From: Epiperipatus broadwayi
Taxonomy: Eukaryota > Onychophora > Udeonychophora > Euonychophora > Peripatidae
DNA length: 64,000 bases
NCBI GenBank assembly: GCA_028023455.1
Contig: JAQFVV010006231.1
Coordinates: 5,286,036-5,350,035 of the forward strand
Direction: 5' to 3'
Position numbers and translations under genes: made by a program. The first letter of the stretch is position 1. The number at the start of each line of letters is the position of its first letter. Under the pieces are notes generated by a model. The model did not search any database and was not told where the DNA came from. It was given only the letters and a program-made list of their open reading frames with translations. This document shows, piece by piece, positions 34,261 through 46,500 of the stretch.

Positions 34261-35683
34261 TCTGCAATGATTCATATGTTAAAAGTTTCCCATATAAATT
34301 TGTAAAATTTTTATATGAATGTTACATATGAGTGAACCATTCTTTCTAAATTTAAACTATACAAATAAAATTGACACCTTTTTATAACTTCTCTTAAATT
34401 AGAAATAAATATTCTCACATATTCTAGCAAGATTATAATAGTGTATAATTGTCTAAATTATATTTTTATCATTTTTTTTAGTAACATGTACTTGTTCTCA
34501 TTATTTATTAAATTATGTAACAGAAATGATTAATAAATCCTTTTTTTTTTTTCAAATCATATGTAGAAAAAAAAAAGTTATAAATATATTTGAAAGATAA
34601 ATAAAATAGCATACTTTCTTCATTTTTATATTTTACTGATATCCTTCATATTTTTTTTCCCTTTGGGTGTTTAGTATATTACATTGTTTCTGCCCCATTT
34701 TCTGATTAACAAAATTCCACAAAATTATTGGCTATGGAGAATTAGTTCTTTTTTGAGGGATATAACTCTGCCATTATATACATTGAGCTGGATACACTGA
34801 TGGTTGTTAATAAACATATATTTAATCTTTCTAATATTTTATTTAAAGCAAATGTTCAGTTTTGTCTTGATTAATTGTTCAATGACTACACTCTTCTTTT
34901 TATAGCAATGTTGAATTTTATTATTGTGGCTTTCTTTTTATAATAGATATAATATTAATGTCAAACAAATTTCAGATATTTTTTAAAAATATTCATCTTA
35001 ATTAATATCAGCTGTCTGTTTTTTCTAGTAAATATGTATATGCGTTAAGTTTTTTGCTTAACAATAGTTTAGAATGGCCAAAAGATACTACAAATAAGTG
35101 CTAGCATTTGATTACTTACTACCCTCTTAACATACTATATCATAAAATAATGAAATCAATAAATAATATTTTTATTAAAAATATAAGTTTTTACACATTA
35201 AAACAAATTTAATCAGAAATCAATTTCTGATTTTTTTTTCAAATAAAACTTTATTTTTAGATATATAACCATGTGCACGAGTAAGCATAATACATATACC
35301 TAAAAAAATTCTTTGTAACATAATACAAATAAATATACAGAGGTGTAATGAGCTTTATTGGCATTCTAGATAGGCCAAACATGTATTCTTGTCACACTAT
35401 CAAAAAATTGAAATAATACACACCAACATAGTACAGAAATATTGTGCTTCCCCTTCAATCATTTGACGCCCTAGATATTCACTTATTTACAGTATCACTA
35501 TGGTTTTGTACATATGTGGACAATTACATCTGGATAAATTGGTTTATATAAAATATAGGCATTTTTTTCCTAATAAAAAATATAGAATTATATGTTTACA
35601 GTCATTATATTATTACAAATTTAGATATTAAAATCCATTTGCTAGTAAATTTGAAACTGTTTCTCAAAAATCTTTTTAAGATC
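34261..35683. other. AT-rich noncoding gap
   Basis: Nothing recognised on either strand. Confidence 0.45.
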
Positions 35684-35792
35684 CAAAGGTTCATATTTGT
35701 ATTTTTATATTGGATTATTTCCATCATCTAATATGTGTGTTGAATGTCTTTAGAAAAGTTTAATTTTTATTTAAATATTCCAAATACATTCA

Positions 35793-35875
35793 AATGTTAG
35801 TAATATCACTGCAAAGAGGTTAGTATATGCACCAACTATTAGTAATATCACAGCAAACAAGTTGGTATATGCACA
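35793..35875 (-). repeat. 42-bp tandem repeat in PLE-2 left-arm 3' UTR (2 copies)
   Basis: Units share TTAGTAATATCAC(T/A)GCAAA, then A(G/T)GTT(A/G)GTATATGCA. Same unit as 37997-38122 in the right arm. Confidence 0.8.
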
Positions 35876-35911
35876 ATGTTTTGAGAGGTATTTTTCTCCC
35901 CTCTTCTTCAG
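35876..35911 (-). ncRNA. Hammerhead-like motif of PLE-2, left arm
   Basis: Minus strand CTGAAGA, AGAGG...CCTCT, C, then AAAACATTG. GAAACG of the right arm has become AAAACA, two G-to-A changes at CpG-type positions. The core is therefore lost here. Confidence 0.5.
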
Positions 35912-35934
35912 GTGTTGATGGCCTGACCAGTGAC

Positions 35935-36022
35935 AGTACTAGCATGGGATTTGAACCTGGGTCCTTAGATTTTTGATTATTGAATTTTAAGATAACGCTC
36001 TAACCAACTGATCCATCCTGCC
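35935..36022 (-). repeat. tRNA-related sequence in PLE-2 left arm
   Basis: Minus strand begins GGCAGGATGGATCAGTTGGTTAGAGCG (A-box like) and has GGTTCAAATCC (B box) about 45 bases later. The T stem does not pair well, so it is a tRNA-like module (long-variable-arm type in length) rather than a working tRNA gene. It could supply a Pol III promoter. The sister copy is at 37847-37930. Confidence 0.6.
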
Positions 36023-36053
36023 AAAGGCAACAGTATGTACTAATTTCCTATAC

Positions 36054-36957
36054 TTATCTATGAGGCTCCTCCTGATTTCTACACTTTTTCCCAAGAGTAA
36101 AGTTGATTAGTGGGTTCCATACATTATGTATAGTCACACTAGGTTGGCTTATGGGATTTTTTGTCATTGGCATGTGAGCAGCTTCTTTAAATTTTCTTCT
36201 TTGTACCTTTTCTTCTCTGTCCAATATTTTTGTATTTTCCCAATCAAACATATGTTCATTGGTACATATTATGGTCTGCTACCTTAGACACATCTGTTTT
36301 CTCTCTTCTAATCATCAGTTTATGTTCTTGCAAGAACTTTTCAATGGGACAGTTGGTCTCACCAAATGATGCAGTTTTTCTTTTCAGCATTTCAAGTTTA
36401 GGCTTTGTAGATGTTAGAATTCTTCATAGTGTGGTATGACTCTGGAAAGCTGTTCTAATGGTATACTGATTGCAGATTTTTCTTAATTTGTCTGCTATTT
36501 TTGGAATGTATGGGTACCCTACAGTACCAATAATTGTCTTTTCTCTTGATGGTTCTTTTTGTTGTCTATTTAACAACAGCTGATGGATAACCATTTTTTA
36601 TAAGAGTTTGTTCTATATAGATCTTTCCCCAAATTGCTAGTTTCTGAATAAGCTTCTTTTGCTCTGTTCCACTGTGATAGTATAACTCCCATGCTTTGTG
36701 TTTTTGGTGTATTGGGTGTATAGGCTAGGTATTTTCCTGTATGTGTAGGTTTTTGGCACACTGTAGTTTTGATTTTGCCATGAGGGAATCTTGTCACAAG
36801 AACATCTAAGAATGCCAATTTTTGTTCTTGTTCTGATTCTATTGTGAATTTAATTGAAGGGGTTATGTTGTTGATGTGTGTCCAGAAAGTTTGTAGCAAT
36901 GCTTCACCATGTGGCTATACAACAAATGTATCATCCACATAGCGAAGCCAGTCAGAG
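36054..36957 (-). pseudogene. PLE-2 left arm: RT C-terminus and GIY-YIG nuclease
   Basis: Minus strand from the centre: WLRYVDDTFVV (catalytic YVDD present) then an in-frame stop, LLQTFWTHINNI, SIKFTIESEQEQKLAFLDVL, KTTVCQKPTHTGKYLAYTP. This is the textbook PLE palm/thumb (FT.E.E....FLDVLV.R, KPTHT..YL). A frameshift region follows; 36054-36251 encodes the nuclease C-terminus, FDWENTKILDREEKVQRRKFKEAAHM then NPIS. The region between is shared with the right arm, which shows the GIY-YIG core. Confidence 0.8.
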
Positions 36958-36958
36958 G

Positions 36959-37752
36959 AGACACACATCAACAACATAACCCCTTCAATTAAATTCACAA
37001 TAGAATCAGAACCATAACAAAAATTGGCATTATTAGATGTTCTTATGACAAGATTTCCTCATGGCAAAATCAAAATACAGTTTACCGAAAACCTATACAT
37101 ACAAGAAAATACCTAGCCTATACATCCAATCACATCAGAAACACAAAACATGGAGTTATACTATCACTGTGGAACAGAGCAAAAGAAGTTTGTTCAGAAA
37201 CCGGTGATTTGGAAAAAGAAAAGATCTATATAGAATAAACTCTTATAAAAATAGTTATCCATCAGCTGTTATTAAGAAAACGTTAAATAGACAACAAAAA
37301 GAAACATCAAGAGAAAAGACAACTATTGGTACTATAGTGTACCCATACATTCCAAAAATAGCAGACAAATTAAGAAAAATCTGCAATCAGTATAACATTA
37401 GAACAGCTTTCCAGAGCCATACCATGCTACAAGGAATTCTAATATCTACAAAGCCTAAACTTGAAATGCTGAAAAGAAAAAAACTGCATCTATGAAATAC
37501 TGTGTGAATGTGGAAGAACATATATTGGTGAGAGCAACTGTCTCATTGAAAAGTACTTGAAATAACATGAACTGATGCTTAGAAGTGAGAAAACAGATGT
37601 GTCTAAGGTAGCAGACCATGTATGTACCAATGAACATACTTTCGATTGTGAAAATACAAAAATATTGGATAGAGAAGAAAAAGTACAAAGAAGAAAATTT
37701 AAAGAAGTTGCTCACATGACAATGGCAAAAAATCCCATAAGCCAAACTTAGT
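36959..37752 (+). pseudogene. PLE-2 right arm: RT C-terminus and GIY-YIG nuclease
   Basis: Plus-strand mirror of 36054-36951. The nuclease core is visible at 37495: C-x-CGRTYIGES, an equivalent of the C-x-C...YIGET motif of PLE GIY-YIG domains, then an in-frame stop, VADHVCTNEHTFD, NTKILDREEKVQRRKFKE and KNPIS. Several stops and frameshifts. The antisense 110-codon frame at 37455-37787 (minus) is a shadow. Confidence 0.75.
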
Positions 37753-37846
37753 GTGAGTATACATAATGTATGGAAACCACTAATCAACTTTGCTCTTAGG
37801 AAAAAGTGTAGAAATCAGGATGAAATTACTACATACTATTGCCTTT

Positions 37847-37930
37847 GGCAGGATGGCTCAGATGGTTAGAGCATTACTTTAAAATTCAATAATTAAGAAT
37901 CTACAGATCCAGGTTCAAATCCCATATGAG
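37847..37930 (+). repeat. tRNA-related sequence in PLE-2 right arm
   Basis: GGCAGGATGGCTCAGATGG followed by TTAGAGC (A box), then CAGGTTCAAATCCC (B box) about 45 bases on. GGCAG at the start could pair with CTGTC at 37932-37936, echoing an acceptor stem. The anticodon arm is not credible. It is placed between the nuclease frame and the hammerhead-like motif, as in the left arm. Confidence 0.6.
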
Positions 37931-37957
37931 TACTGTCACTCGTCAGGCCAGCAACAC

Positions 37958-37992
37958 CTGAAGAAGAGGGGAGAAAAATACCTCTTGAAACG
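37958..37992 (+). ncRNA. Hammerhead-like motif of PLE-2, right arm
   Basis: CTGAAGA, AGAGG, an 11-nt loop, CCTCT, T, GAAACG. This is the minimalist PLE hammerhead form: CUGANGA and GAAA with a stable stem II, but stems I and III short. The extra T before GAAA may reflect decay from C. Confidence 0.55.
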
Positions 37993-37996
37993 TTGT

Positions 37997-38122
37997 GCAT
38001 ATACTAACCTGTTCGCTGTGATATTACTAACAGTTGGTGCATATACTAACTTGTTTGCTGTGATATTACTAACAGTTGATGCATATACTAATCTGTTTGC
38101 TGTGATATTACTAACATTTGAA
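37997..38122 (+). repeat. 42-bp tandem repeat in PLE-2 right-arm 3' UTR (3 copies)
   Basis: Units start at 37997, 38039 and 38081, each GCATATACTAA(C/T)(C/T)TGTT(C/T)GC and then TGTGATATTACTAACA. The left arm has two copies of the same unit. Confidence 0.9.
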
Positions 38123-38262
38123 TGTATTTGGAAAATTTAAATAAAAATTAAACTTTTCTAAAGACATTCAACACACATATTAGATGATGGAAATAGTCCA
38201 ATATAAAAATACAGCTAGAACACCATCATCACAAACCTTCAGGAAAATACAAAGGTTCATAT

Positions 38263-40220
38263 GTTTAAATGAACTGTGCAGAATAATATTAAATGCTGAG
38301 AATTGCAAAAAAAAAAATAATGCTGACCAAATCATGATATGTCACAAATATACTAACACATATTTTATTTCTAAAAGTTTTAGTTAGATTTTCTTTTCAA
38401 AATAATTTGAGAAATTTTAAAATATTTAAATTATTCAAATGCTGTTATTTTCAGTTATGATGAGTTGAATTTTGTTGTCTAATTGAAAGTGATGTTTCTT
38501 ATATTTTTAATAATTTATATTGAAAAGACCAAGGCACCAAAGAGTCAGTCAGATTTGAGTGATTGCTTGTGACTAAATTATTACAAGTATTCCATTTGGT
38601 CAATGGTCATTAGAAATTAATGAAAACTTTTATGTAGCTATTATAGATAGATTAAAATCTAGAAAAAAATCATATGGTGTATTTTTTTAAATTAGAGTTT
38701 ATATTTTATTTTTATACAGATGGATTAATTTATATATAAATTTATGTAGATAAATTAAATCTTATATACATATACATTCTTTAATTAATTTATAATTTCT
38801 TATGTATATGTTTTTGTTTTATAGTTATTATTACTGCTTTTATATAGTATTATGGTTTTATTATATATAATATGTATTTATGATTGCATATATATTTTTG
38901 ATTATTGTTTATATTCACATCAATATTATATATTTGCATCCTTATTAAACAGTATAATCTTTTTCATAAAATATTGATTTTATGTAATGTAATTAATATT
39001 ATCACATTAATTATTAAATAATAATTTTTTATTATGTATTTTATTTTAATTTTGTTATAAATAATAATTATATGCACTGTTATAATCATCATCGTCAACT
39101 TATACGTATTGCTTTGGAAAATTAACAATTATTTATTGGAGTGATTTTTCAAAAATAATTGCTATTTTGATCTTCACCATTTTAAAAAAAAATGGCAGCC
39201 ATTTTGTTACATTGATAAAATACTATGGTGATTTCAATAAAAACAATATGATTTACTCATACAATATAATGTTAAGATTCATATATGTATTAGCTAATTT
39301 AAAAAATCTTAAATTATTTATACTAATAAAGTGCACCAAAAATAAATTTAAAAATGTTTACATTAATTAAATACTATTTGCTTATTTAATATTTTTGTAA
39401 GAATAAAATTAAGAAATAATTTAAAAGCAATGTTTTCCATTGTAAAACTGTTTATTTCTTATGTAATTATAAAATAAAACTGATTGCATAATACAGAAAG
39501 TACATCGAAAATAAATTTAAAAATTTACATTATTTTAATTTACATTCTTTTTTTTTTAAGTGCTCATTTTTAATTTAATGAATTTTGATCAGAATAGGAT
39601 ATTGATCTTAATGACATCTCAAATACTGTATTATGATTATTACATTCAATAAAATGTCTAATGGCAATATATATATACACAGTAATTTATATTGTGAATT
39701 AATAAACAGTTTGTGTACTATATACTTAAATTAGTGTTTTTGATTGATTATAGACTTAAGAAAATAATTATTAATTATCACAGATTTTCAGTTTAAAACG
39801 TTTCTGTTTTTTAAATAAGAAAATTAAAATTTAAGATATGCTTTAAATTCTATGCTAATGAGATAATTTTTTTTTTAATTACAGGAATACATTATCATTG
39901 TTTATTTTTTATGAAAGTTTTCATTATTATGTGTTTGAAGAAATATAATGTTTTTATTATTCATGGTACGGTATAGATCACTCTCTTTTTAAATCTATGT
40001 TCTTTTCAACTCTTAAATATTTTGTAATTTATTACTTATGCTAAAAAATATAATTTTAATATTTATCATTAAAAATTATTTTTCTTTCTCAGCATTGAGA
40101 AACAGTTTATATATTTATGAGCATATAATGTTTTTATGATTGTTCTTTCATTCTCTTATTTATAAATTCATTTTTTTTCCATCTTACCATCTCAAGATTT
40201 ATGATAAATATTGAGAAAAT
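38263..40220. other. AT-rich noncoding gap
   Basis: Nothing recognised on either strand over about 2 kb. Confidence 0.45.
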
Positions 40221-40727
40221 ATATATTTAAATTAGAGCAATAGCATGAAAAGCTGAAACTTCTGACAGATGCGCCTTAAAAATGCTTATGTGTCAGAGGT
40301 TTCAGCCTTTCACGTTATTATTATATCATCTGCTTGCACTTAATAAATTTAATATATTTACATTTGTTACTATCATTTTATTAGATTTGAAAATTGCTTT
40401 GTAGTAAATTGAAAATTTTCACTTTGTTTATTTATGTATAATATTTAGTGAATTAAATGTGAAGGTATTTTAAGCTTCACACTCTTAGTTCAGAATGCTT
40501 GAATCTGGCTTATTTATATATAAATTTAACTAGAGAAGAAGGTGGTTCCATCTTTTTCTCGTATTTCTGGCTTGTTTTTGAATTGAGAGTTCCATGTGCA
40601 GTCATTATTACATCTGATTGGCTGTCACATAAGCATTTTTAAGGCGCATCTGTCAGAGGTTTTAGCCTTTCACATTATTATTATATCATCTGCTTGCACT
40701 TAATAAATTTAATATATTTAAATTAGA
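40221..40727. mobile_element. Family D snap-back repeat with 16-bp target-site duplication
   Basis: ATATATTTAAATTAGA is at 40221-40236 and again at 40712-40727, enclosing 475 bp. Inside, a short minus arm (about 40244-40290) is the reverse complement of 40622-40668, and a plus arm carries a 359-bp unit repeated for about 70 bases (TCAGAGGTTT(C/T)AGCCTTTCAC at 40291 and 40650). The layout is minus then plus, with more than one unit in the plus arm, as in families A-C. I found no hammerhead core. No ORF. Confidence 0.7.
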
Positions 40728-42269
40728 TCATATTTTGAAATTAATAATAAATTATAATTATTAAAGCTTATGAAATAAATAATGTATAAATACCAACATT
40801 CTTATTAAATTCCAGAAATTTACCTTTTTTTCTGCTTTGTTTATATATATTTATAATTATTGTTACTTGATACAGTCTGTATGCATGCATTTTGTAAAGT
40901 GATTGACCTAATTATAAGTAAGGCTAACTAGCCAAAAAATTACTGCAAACAAAAAAATAATGCTTGATCATCTTTGGTGGTAGTTTCCCATTGATTGCTA
41001 ACTCGTAACAATAATTTGTCTTAGCATCTCACTTTTAGTGCTTGATCAGAAACTTTAATGAGCTTGACATCATTAAGATTTAACTGACAATATATTTTTG
41101 TTTCATTTTTTTATAGTTGTTTTTATTATGCATTTTAAAAATTCTTTTATCTCTAAGATGTTGTTTATATGATTTTTGAATCAGCATTTTCTATTTTTGC
41201 ACAATATTGTAATTTCATCTTTCTGTTGCTGTTTTTTTTTTTTATTGTAGTATTTAATAAGCCTTTTCTAAAATCTAATTTTAATAGCCTGAAAAAATAT
41301 TCTGTTGTTAATTACATAATTTACTGTAGTATTTTATTCATTATACTTTCACCTTCCTCATCATCACATAACAATAAGCAAACAACTTAACTATTCATTG
41401 CTGATTTTTATTAAATAAAAATTAAAAACTTTAAACTACTAGATCTTTGTTTTGTTTGTTCAGTGAATACAGACTTGATTATTTGCTATAAAAAAGATTG
41501 AAAGGTAGTTTGATAAACAGAAACATCAGTTCATAAGGAAATATGGCTTCTGTTGAAAGAAAAACAAATTGAATTTAAATTCAAGCTTAGGCTCAAAATC
41601 ATTAGTAATACTCCTAAATAATGATTATTAAACAACAATGTTTGTTCACTAATAAATTTATATTAAAGAAAAAGTTTCAGCTACTGTAGGTATTTGAACA
41701 ATACATTTTTAACGTTTATAAAAGTTCTTTGCTAAAAGCAGTTAAAGTAATTAGTAATTGTGTATTATAATCAGAAGATAACCATAACCCTTCATCATCA
41801 TTGATGTACTTACATATTTTTTAATATAATTTATTCTAATATCTCAGAATTAGAGCTACATCATAAAATAAAATGGGTCCCCTTATATTATTAAGGGATA
41901 TTGTATTATTATAATTATAGCAAATTCATTTTCCACAACACACATAGATGAATAGATCATTCTAATTTGAGAAAAAGAAAGATGAGAGAAGGATAAGAGC
42001 TAAACTTATACTTTCATATCGACTTGCATAATGGGTGAGTGGTAAAGGATAAAATTGTGTATGCATAACGGTAGAGAGTTAATTGTTGGCATGAGAGACT
42101 CTTGTGCACTCTGCACTAATATAAATGACTGAAAATATTCATTTATTAACAGTCATTTAATCAATCAATAAATAATCAAAAACAATAATAGAATCTTAAA
42201 AATAAAAGATTAGAGATGAGTTTTGTGATGAATATACAAACCTATCCATAAAAACACAAAAGACATCTA
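40728..42269. other. AT-rich noncoding gap
   Basis: Nothing recognised. The small frame at 41169-41390 is hydrophobic Phe/Ile/Ser-rich AT sequence. Confidence 0.4.
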
Positions 42270-43200
42270 CATAATTACATGCTGTGTTTATTTGCTATAT
42301 TGCAATGCTGTCTTTTAACTCCATCTCCAGTCAACTTTTGAAAATAGTTCATCCTCTACTGACCATCAATTATATATTTCCAATGAAAGCAATCGATATT
42401 GAATTTTGAGATATTCTTTATTTCACAAACAGGGTATAATCTTATCATAAGAACAATTTTTAAATGCACCATAAAATGTTTATTTAGGAAGTTTTACTTT
42501 TCATCTGCTTTATATGACTAATTCAGTGAAGATATGACTTTGTAATAGTTGACTGTAATACCATCTACAACAAGCTGTAAATATTGAGTTATTTATTTTT
42601 CCTTATATCTTATAAGAATCATATAGAATATCTTTAAATGAAATTTTTGTAATGCCTTTATGCTTTATCAGTGGGAATTCCAGTTCTTTTTTTTTATATA
42701 ATAAATTAGATGAAAGATACAAACAAATCTATCTTTCTATTTAAATAAGTAATTAAAATTATGTATATTATTACATGAGTAACTATTTGACCTAAAGTTG
42801 TTGAAAATTTTTCCTCCTTTACTCGCTGTTAATGGACCTATTTAATTATTAAAGTCTTCACAGATTGTATTCAGACATATTAAAAACATCCTGTTGATAA
42901 TTTTTTGAATTGATAAAGATTGTGCAATCATCAGCATATTAAATATTCTGTCAGTATACTTAGGGTACTTTTTGGTGCCACTTCACAAAATTGCATATAA
43001 ACAATTCTAAAAAAAACTTTCATAAAAATGGAAAAGAAAGTTGGAGCTGATATATATTTTTGTTTAACACCCATCTCTTTCCACATTCCTTTGATTTTCC
43101 ACTAACAGCAGTAATGCTTTCTCTATATTTATTATGTAAAAATTGTATTATACATTTGAATTTCAATAGACAGTGAATTAGTTTCAAACATTGTCTTAAA
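42270..43200 (-). pseudogene. Decayed LINE reverse transcriptase fragment
   Basis: Minus strand: KEMGVKQK (position of GVKQGC) near 43060, then SFPFL, then YADDCTIFINSKNYQQDVFNMSEYNL near 42870-42940. YADD followed by a hydrophobic strand, two serines and a Q-D segment is the palm of non-LTR RTs. The frame is broken many times. Only the YADD neighbourhood is convincing; the left boundary is approximate. Confidence 0.5.
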
Positions 43201-43274
43201 TTTATTTAATTAATTGGAAGTTCTTTATAAATATCATTAAATCTATCATTTCATTTATTTTGATGGAATATTTT

Positions 43275-43520
43275 ATATTGCACACCTTACTTCAAACACT
43301 TTGTAGCAAAAAATATTATATATATGCACACACACTCTTATGTTTCGATTGGTTGCATTTGTTATTATGTTATTTATATATTTATTTTATTTATCATTAT
43401 ATCACAGCTCTGAGGAAGACTGCAGAACAATCAAAACGTCACATTGTGTATGTGCGTGTATAAATATAGTATATAATAAATTTTTTTGCTATAAAGTGTT
43501 TCAATTCAGCTGTGCAAAGT
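43275..43520. mobile_element. PLE-1-family 3' end, short inverted copy
   Basis: The left part (43275-43360, minus) and right part (43361-43520, plus) both match the 3' terminus of PLE-1 (19025-19140): TTTGCTA(C/T)AAAGTGTTT, the TATATATGCACACA segment, CTTATGTTTCGA, and on the plus side ATTATATCACAGCTCTGAGGAAGACTG. It contains only the last 100-200 bases of the element in minus-then-plus order. The plus arm's hammerhead core is degraded (CTGAGGA; GAAA changed to AAAA). Confidence 0.65.
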
Positions 43521-46500
43521 ATATTTTTGTTGAATCAAGTTTCTTGAGAAAATCGCTAAAAGTAATTTATAAATCACACCTTTGTTTCTGAGACTTTTTT
43601 TATGTGCCTTGCAAGGAAAATCATATCTATATAACTTCTAAGACCATCTAGAATTTATCAAAAAAATACCATCTAGAGTTTTTAATAACTATTCATATGA
43701 CTGGAAGCAAGTTATTCAATCATTGAAACTTTGTTTTAGTAAATAGAAATAACTACAAAACTTTTTTATTTTTATAAATTGAAATTAATAAAAGCATTTT
43801 CAACATTAAACGGTAAAATTTGATGAATTCATATGTTTCTAAAAAATTCCAACAATAATTAAAATATTATTATTATATTTTAAAACTTCCTAAGTATATC
43901 ATGCAGTACATTTAAAATGAAAATCTTTGTCTAAATTCTAAATGAGTGCGATATTGATATTAATTAAAAGCTAATTTCTCAATTTTTGTATTATTATGTA
44001 AAAGATGACCAAAATATTCCCTCCCCCCCATTTAAAATATAATCATTATTATAGCTGTAATAGTATTTAATCATTTTAAAGACATTTATGCTACTTTTAA
44101 TGTATCAAAAATGATTTTATTACCATCAAATCTTTGTATTGCATATAAAATTTCACATTTTATTTATTATTTTTTCCAACAGAAAATGTCACGTTTTCAT
44201 TTAATAAAATCCCTGATAATAAAATCATTGCCAGAAAAAAATCAGATTATTTTTTTTGGTCAATCTAACAACACATCTACTTGTATTTATAACACATCGT
44301 TTAAGAGAATTCTACAGCCCAGTAATATAATAGTTTAGAAAATAATAGCTGTTAAAATGCTATTTCTAAAGATTAAGTATCATGTTTTATTCAAGATGAT
44401 TGACAGAAGACTTTTTTAAAAATACAATTATCATTTTAACATTGAAGCATTAATAATCTAAGATCTATCTATTAATCTGCTTTATATGTATTCTTTTAAT
44501 ATGAACTTTTTTTGTACATATGCTTCTAACTATAGTGCAATTTATTAAGACACCATTAGTCTAAACATGAATTTATCCATGTTTTTTTTTTTTTTTTTGC
44601 AGTACATTCATTCCATTATTTGCAATAACTTTGACCAAAGTTTGATATTCATATAAATGCATTAAAGTTTCTCAAAAGAAAAATGTGGTCTTCTAATGAA
44701 ATTTTATAATATTATCCCAATAAGGATAAATTCTTTTTTTTTTTTTTTTTGCCTGATATCTTTGAATCTAATATTGCTTTATAAGCATTGATAAAATGAC
44801 CTTTGGTACATTGTGAAAAATAATTTTTTTACAGCATTAATCTTTCATTGATACAAATAGAAATTGCAAAAATAGAAATCAAATTAGACTTCAGAGCAAA
44901 TCTAGTGCTATTATTATGCAGTCTCCATTCACATTATGATCTGCTCTTTCAAAAAATCTTTTAATTATATACATGTCCAATTAAACTTTCTCTGGAAGAT
45001 AAATTCATTAAAAGTAGCTATATCCATTTTTAAATATTGACATTACTTATCTACTAATGATATTTTCCATTCAAGTAATGATCATAGAGATAACAGCACT
45101 TGTTCAAGACTTGAAAAGTTCATATTAAGCAAAAGTACTTCTCTGTACTTATATTAAAAAAAAAAGACTTTTATTACTAACATTTAATTATTGCCATATC
45201 TACTAAATTTTATTATTATTTGTTTCCCTTGGAATTATTGATTAACACAGATGATAATCTAAATCAGATTGTGAGTTGGGCATTTTTTAAAACCATTCTT
45301 TCTAGGTTCCTTCTACTTTCTTGGTAAGCAGATGATTTCTAAATAGGATTGCTTAAATTAAATACAGTCTTTGCTGTATTGTAATTCCTATCCTAAATTA
45401 AATTCCTCATTATTGATTGTATTGTCTCATGCAAAAAAACTCAACTAATTGTTATCAGACTATTAAACTAGACTTAATATATATATATATATTTAATTGC
45501 CAAAAGAAAAAAAAATAGGCAAAAATTGGACCCAGAATTCCTATAGTTATGCACACCTACTGCAAAAAGATAAATGATGGTGGGAAGGTTCATGAGAAGG
45601 GAGATGGGAAAAAAAGTTTCCATTGAAAGTTGGTCTTAATCTTTAATCAACTATATTGTACAAGGCAGCAAAAGATATTCTTGATCAGCACTGCTTATTG
45701 ATTATTTTAAGTTAATTCTTATAGTTCATTTTATTCTCCACAATTTGTGATATCTATTAGTAGTCAGAGTAAGATAATAAAAAAAAGAATAAGAGAAATA
45801 TATAGAGAAACAGAAAACTACTAGCCTTTAATGAAAAAAAACATTTTACTCTATAAGGCAACAGGTGACACTTTTGGTCAAATATTGATTCATATGTACT
45901 TAAATATTATTAATGGAATAGATGCACATGTGTGATTTTTTTTTAATTATATAAAAATAAAAATCTTTTGATATCAATTCTCACTTTCAGCCAAATGTAT
46001 TTGTAATTATATTTGTGTACCAGGTGTTGTGTGTTTAGATTATCGATGGGCTCTATAGGTGACAAATAATCGAATAATCTTTAGATATGAAGTCCATCTT
46101 TAAATACAAGTACACAGTGCCTGATCAAGAGTTTTTCAGTGTTGTAGAATAGAATGTTAGTTTATTGAAAGCAGGTAATATTTGAGATATACACAGTTTT
46201 TTCTTTCAACTTCTTCAGTCACTTGTTAATGTATAGCCTGGTTATTGTAAGATTCTCTTGCCATTGGATATTTTCTCGTACTAACTGGACAGTGAGATTG
46301 TATGTTTGTGCATCAACATTTCCATTGTTTAACTATAAAGACAGAATTTCTGAATCTAATTATCTTTTCCTTTTTTATATATGTCAAGTCCTTGAAAATT
46401 AAGAAAGCAATAATGGAAACATGCTTGGTTTGGAACTGGATTTGAGTGAGCCAGGAGTTTTGGATGGCAAAGAGGATAAGTGGAAAGCATAGAAAATGTG

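Larger units (their letters stand above)
35684..38262. mobile_element. Penelope-like element 2, inverted pair with 13-bp target-site duplication
   Basis: CAAAGGTTCATAT at 35684-35696 and 38250-38262 encloses 2553 bp. The left arm is minus-oriented (35697 to about 36958) and the right arm plus-oriented (about 36959-38249). In both, from the centre outwards: RT thumb, GIY-YIG nuclease, a tRNA-like A-box/B-box sequence, a hammerhead-like motif, a 42-bp tandem repeat (2 copies left, 3 right), and a shared terminal segment. The left arm reaches slightly further 5' and includes YVDD. Both arms are 5'-truncated copies whose 3' ends face outwards, as in the family A, B and C loci. Confidence 0.85.

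Noticed and set aside
37455-37787. 110-codon minus-strand frame
   Set aside because: Shadow of the PLE-2 nuclease on the opposite strand.
37847-37930. A functional tRNA gene
   Set aside because: A and B boxes are present but the T stem and anticodon arm do not pair; kept only as a tRNA-related module.
40244-40300. Hammerhead ribozyme in family D
   Set aside because: CTGACAGA has one base too many for CUGANGA and no correctly placed GAAA; not supported.
44176-44270. Pyrimidine-rich tract plus AG followed by a phase-compatible open frame, considered as an exon 2 for the 1097 start
   Set aside because: The frame is short, has no clean donor, its composition is plain AT-rich, and such sites are expected by chance in this much sequence.
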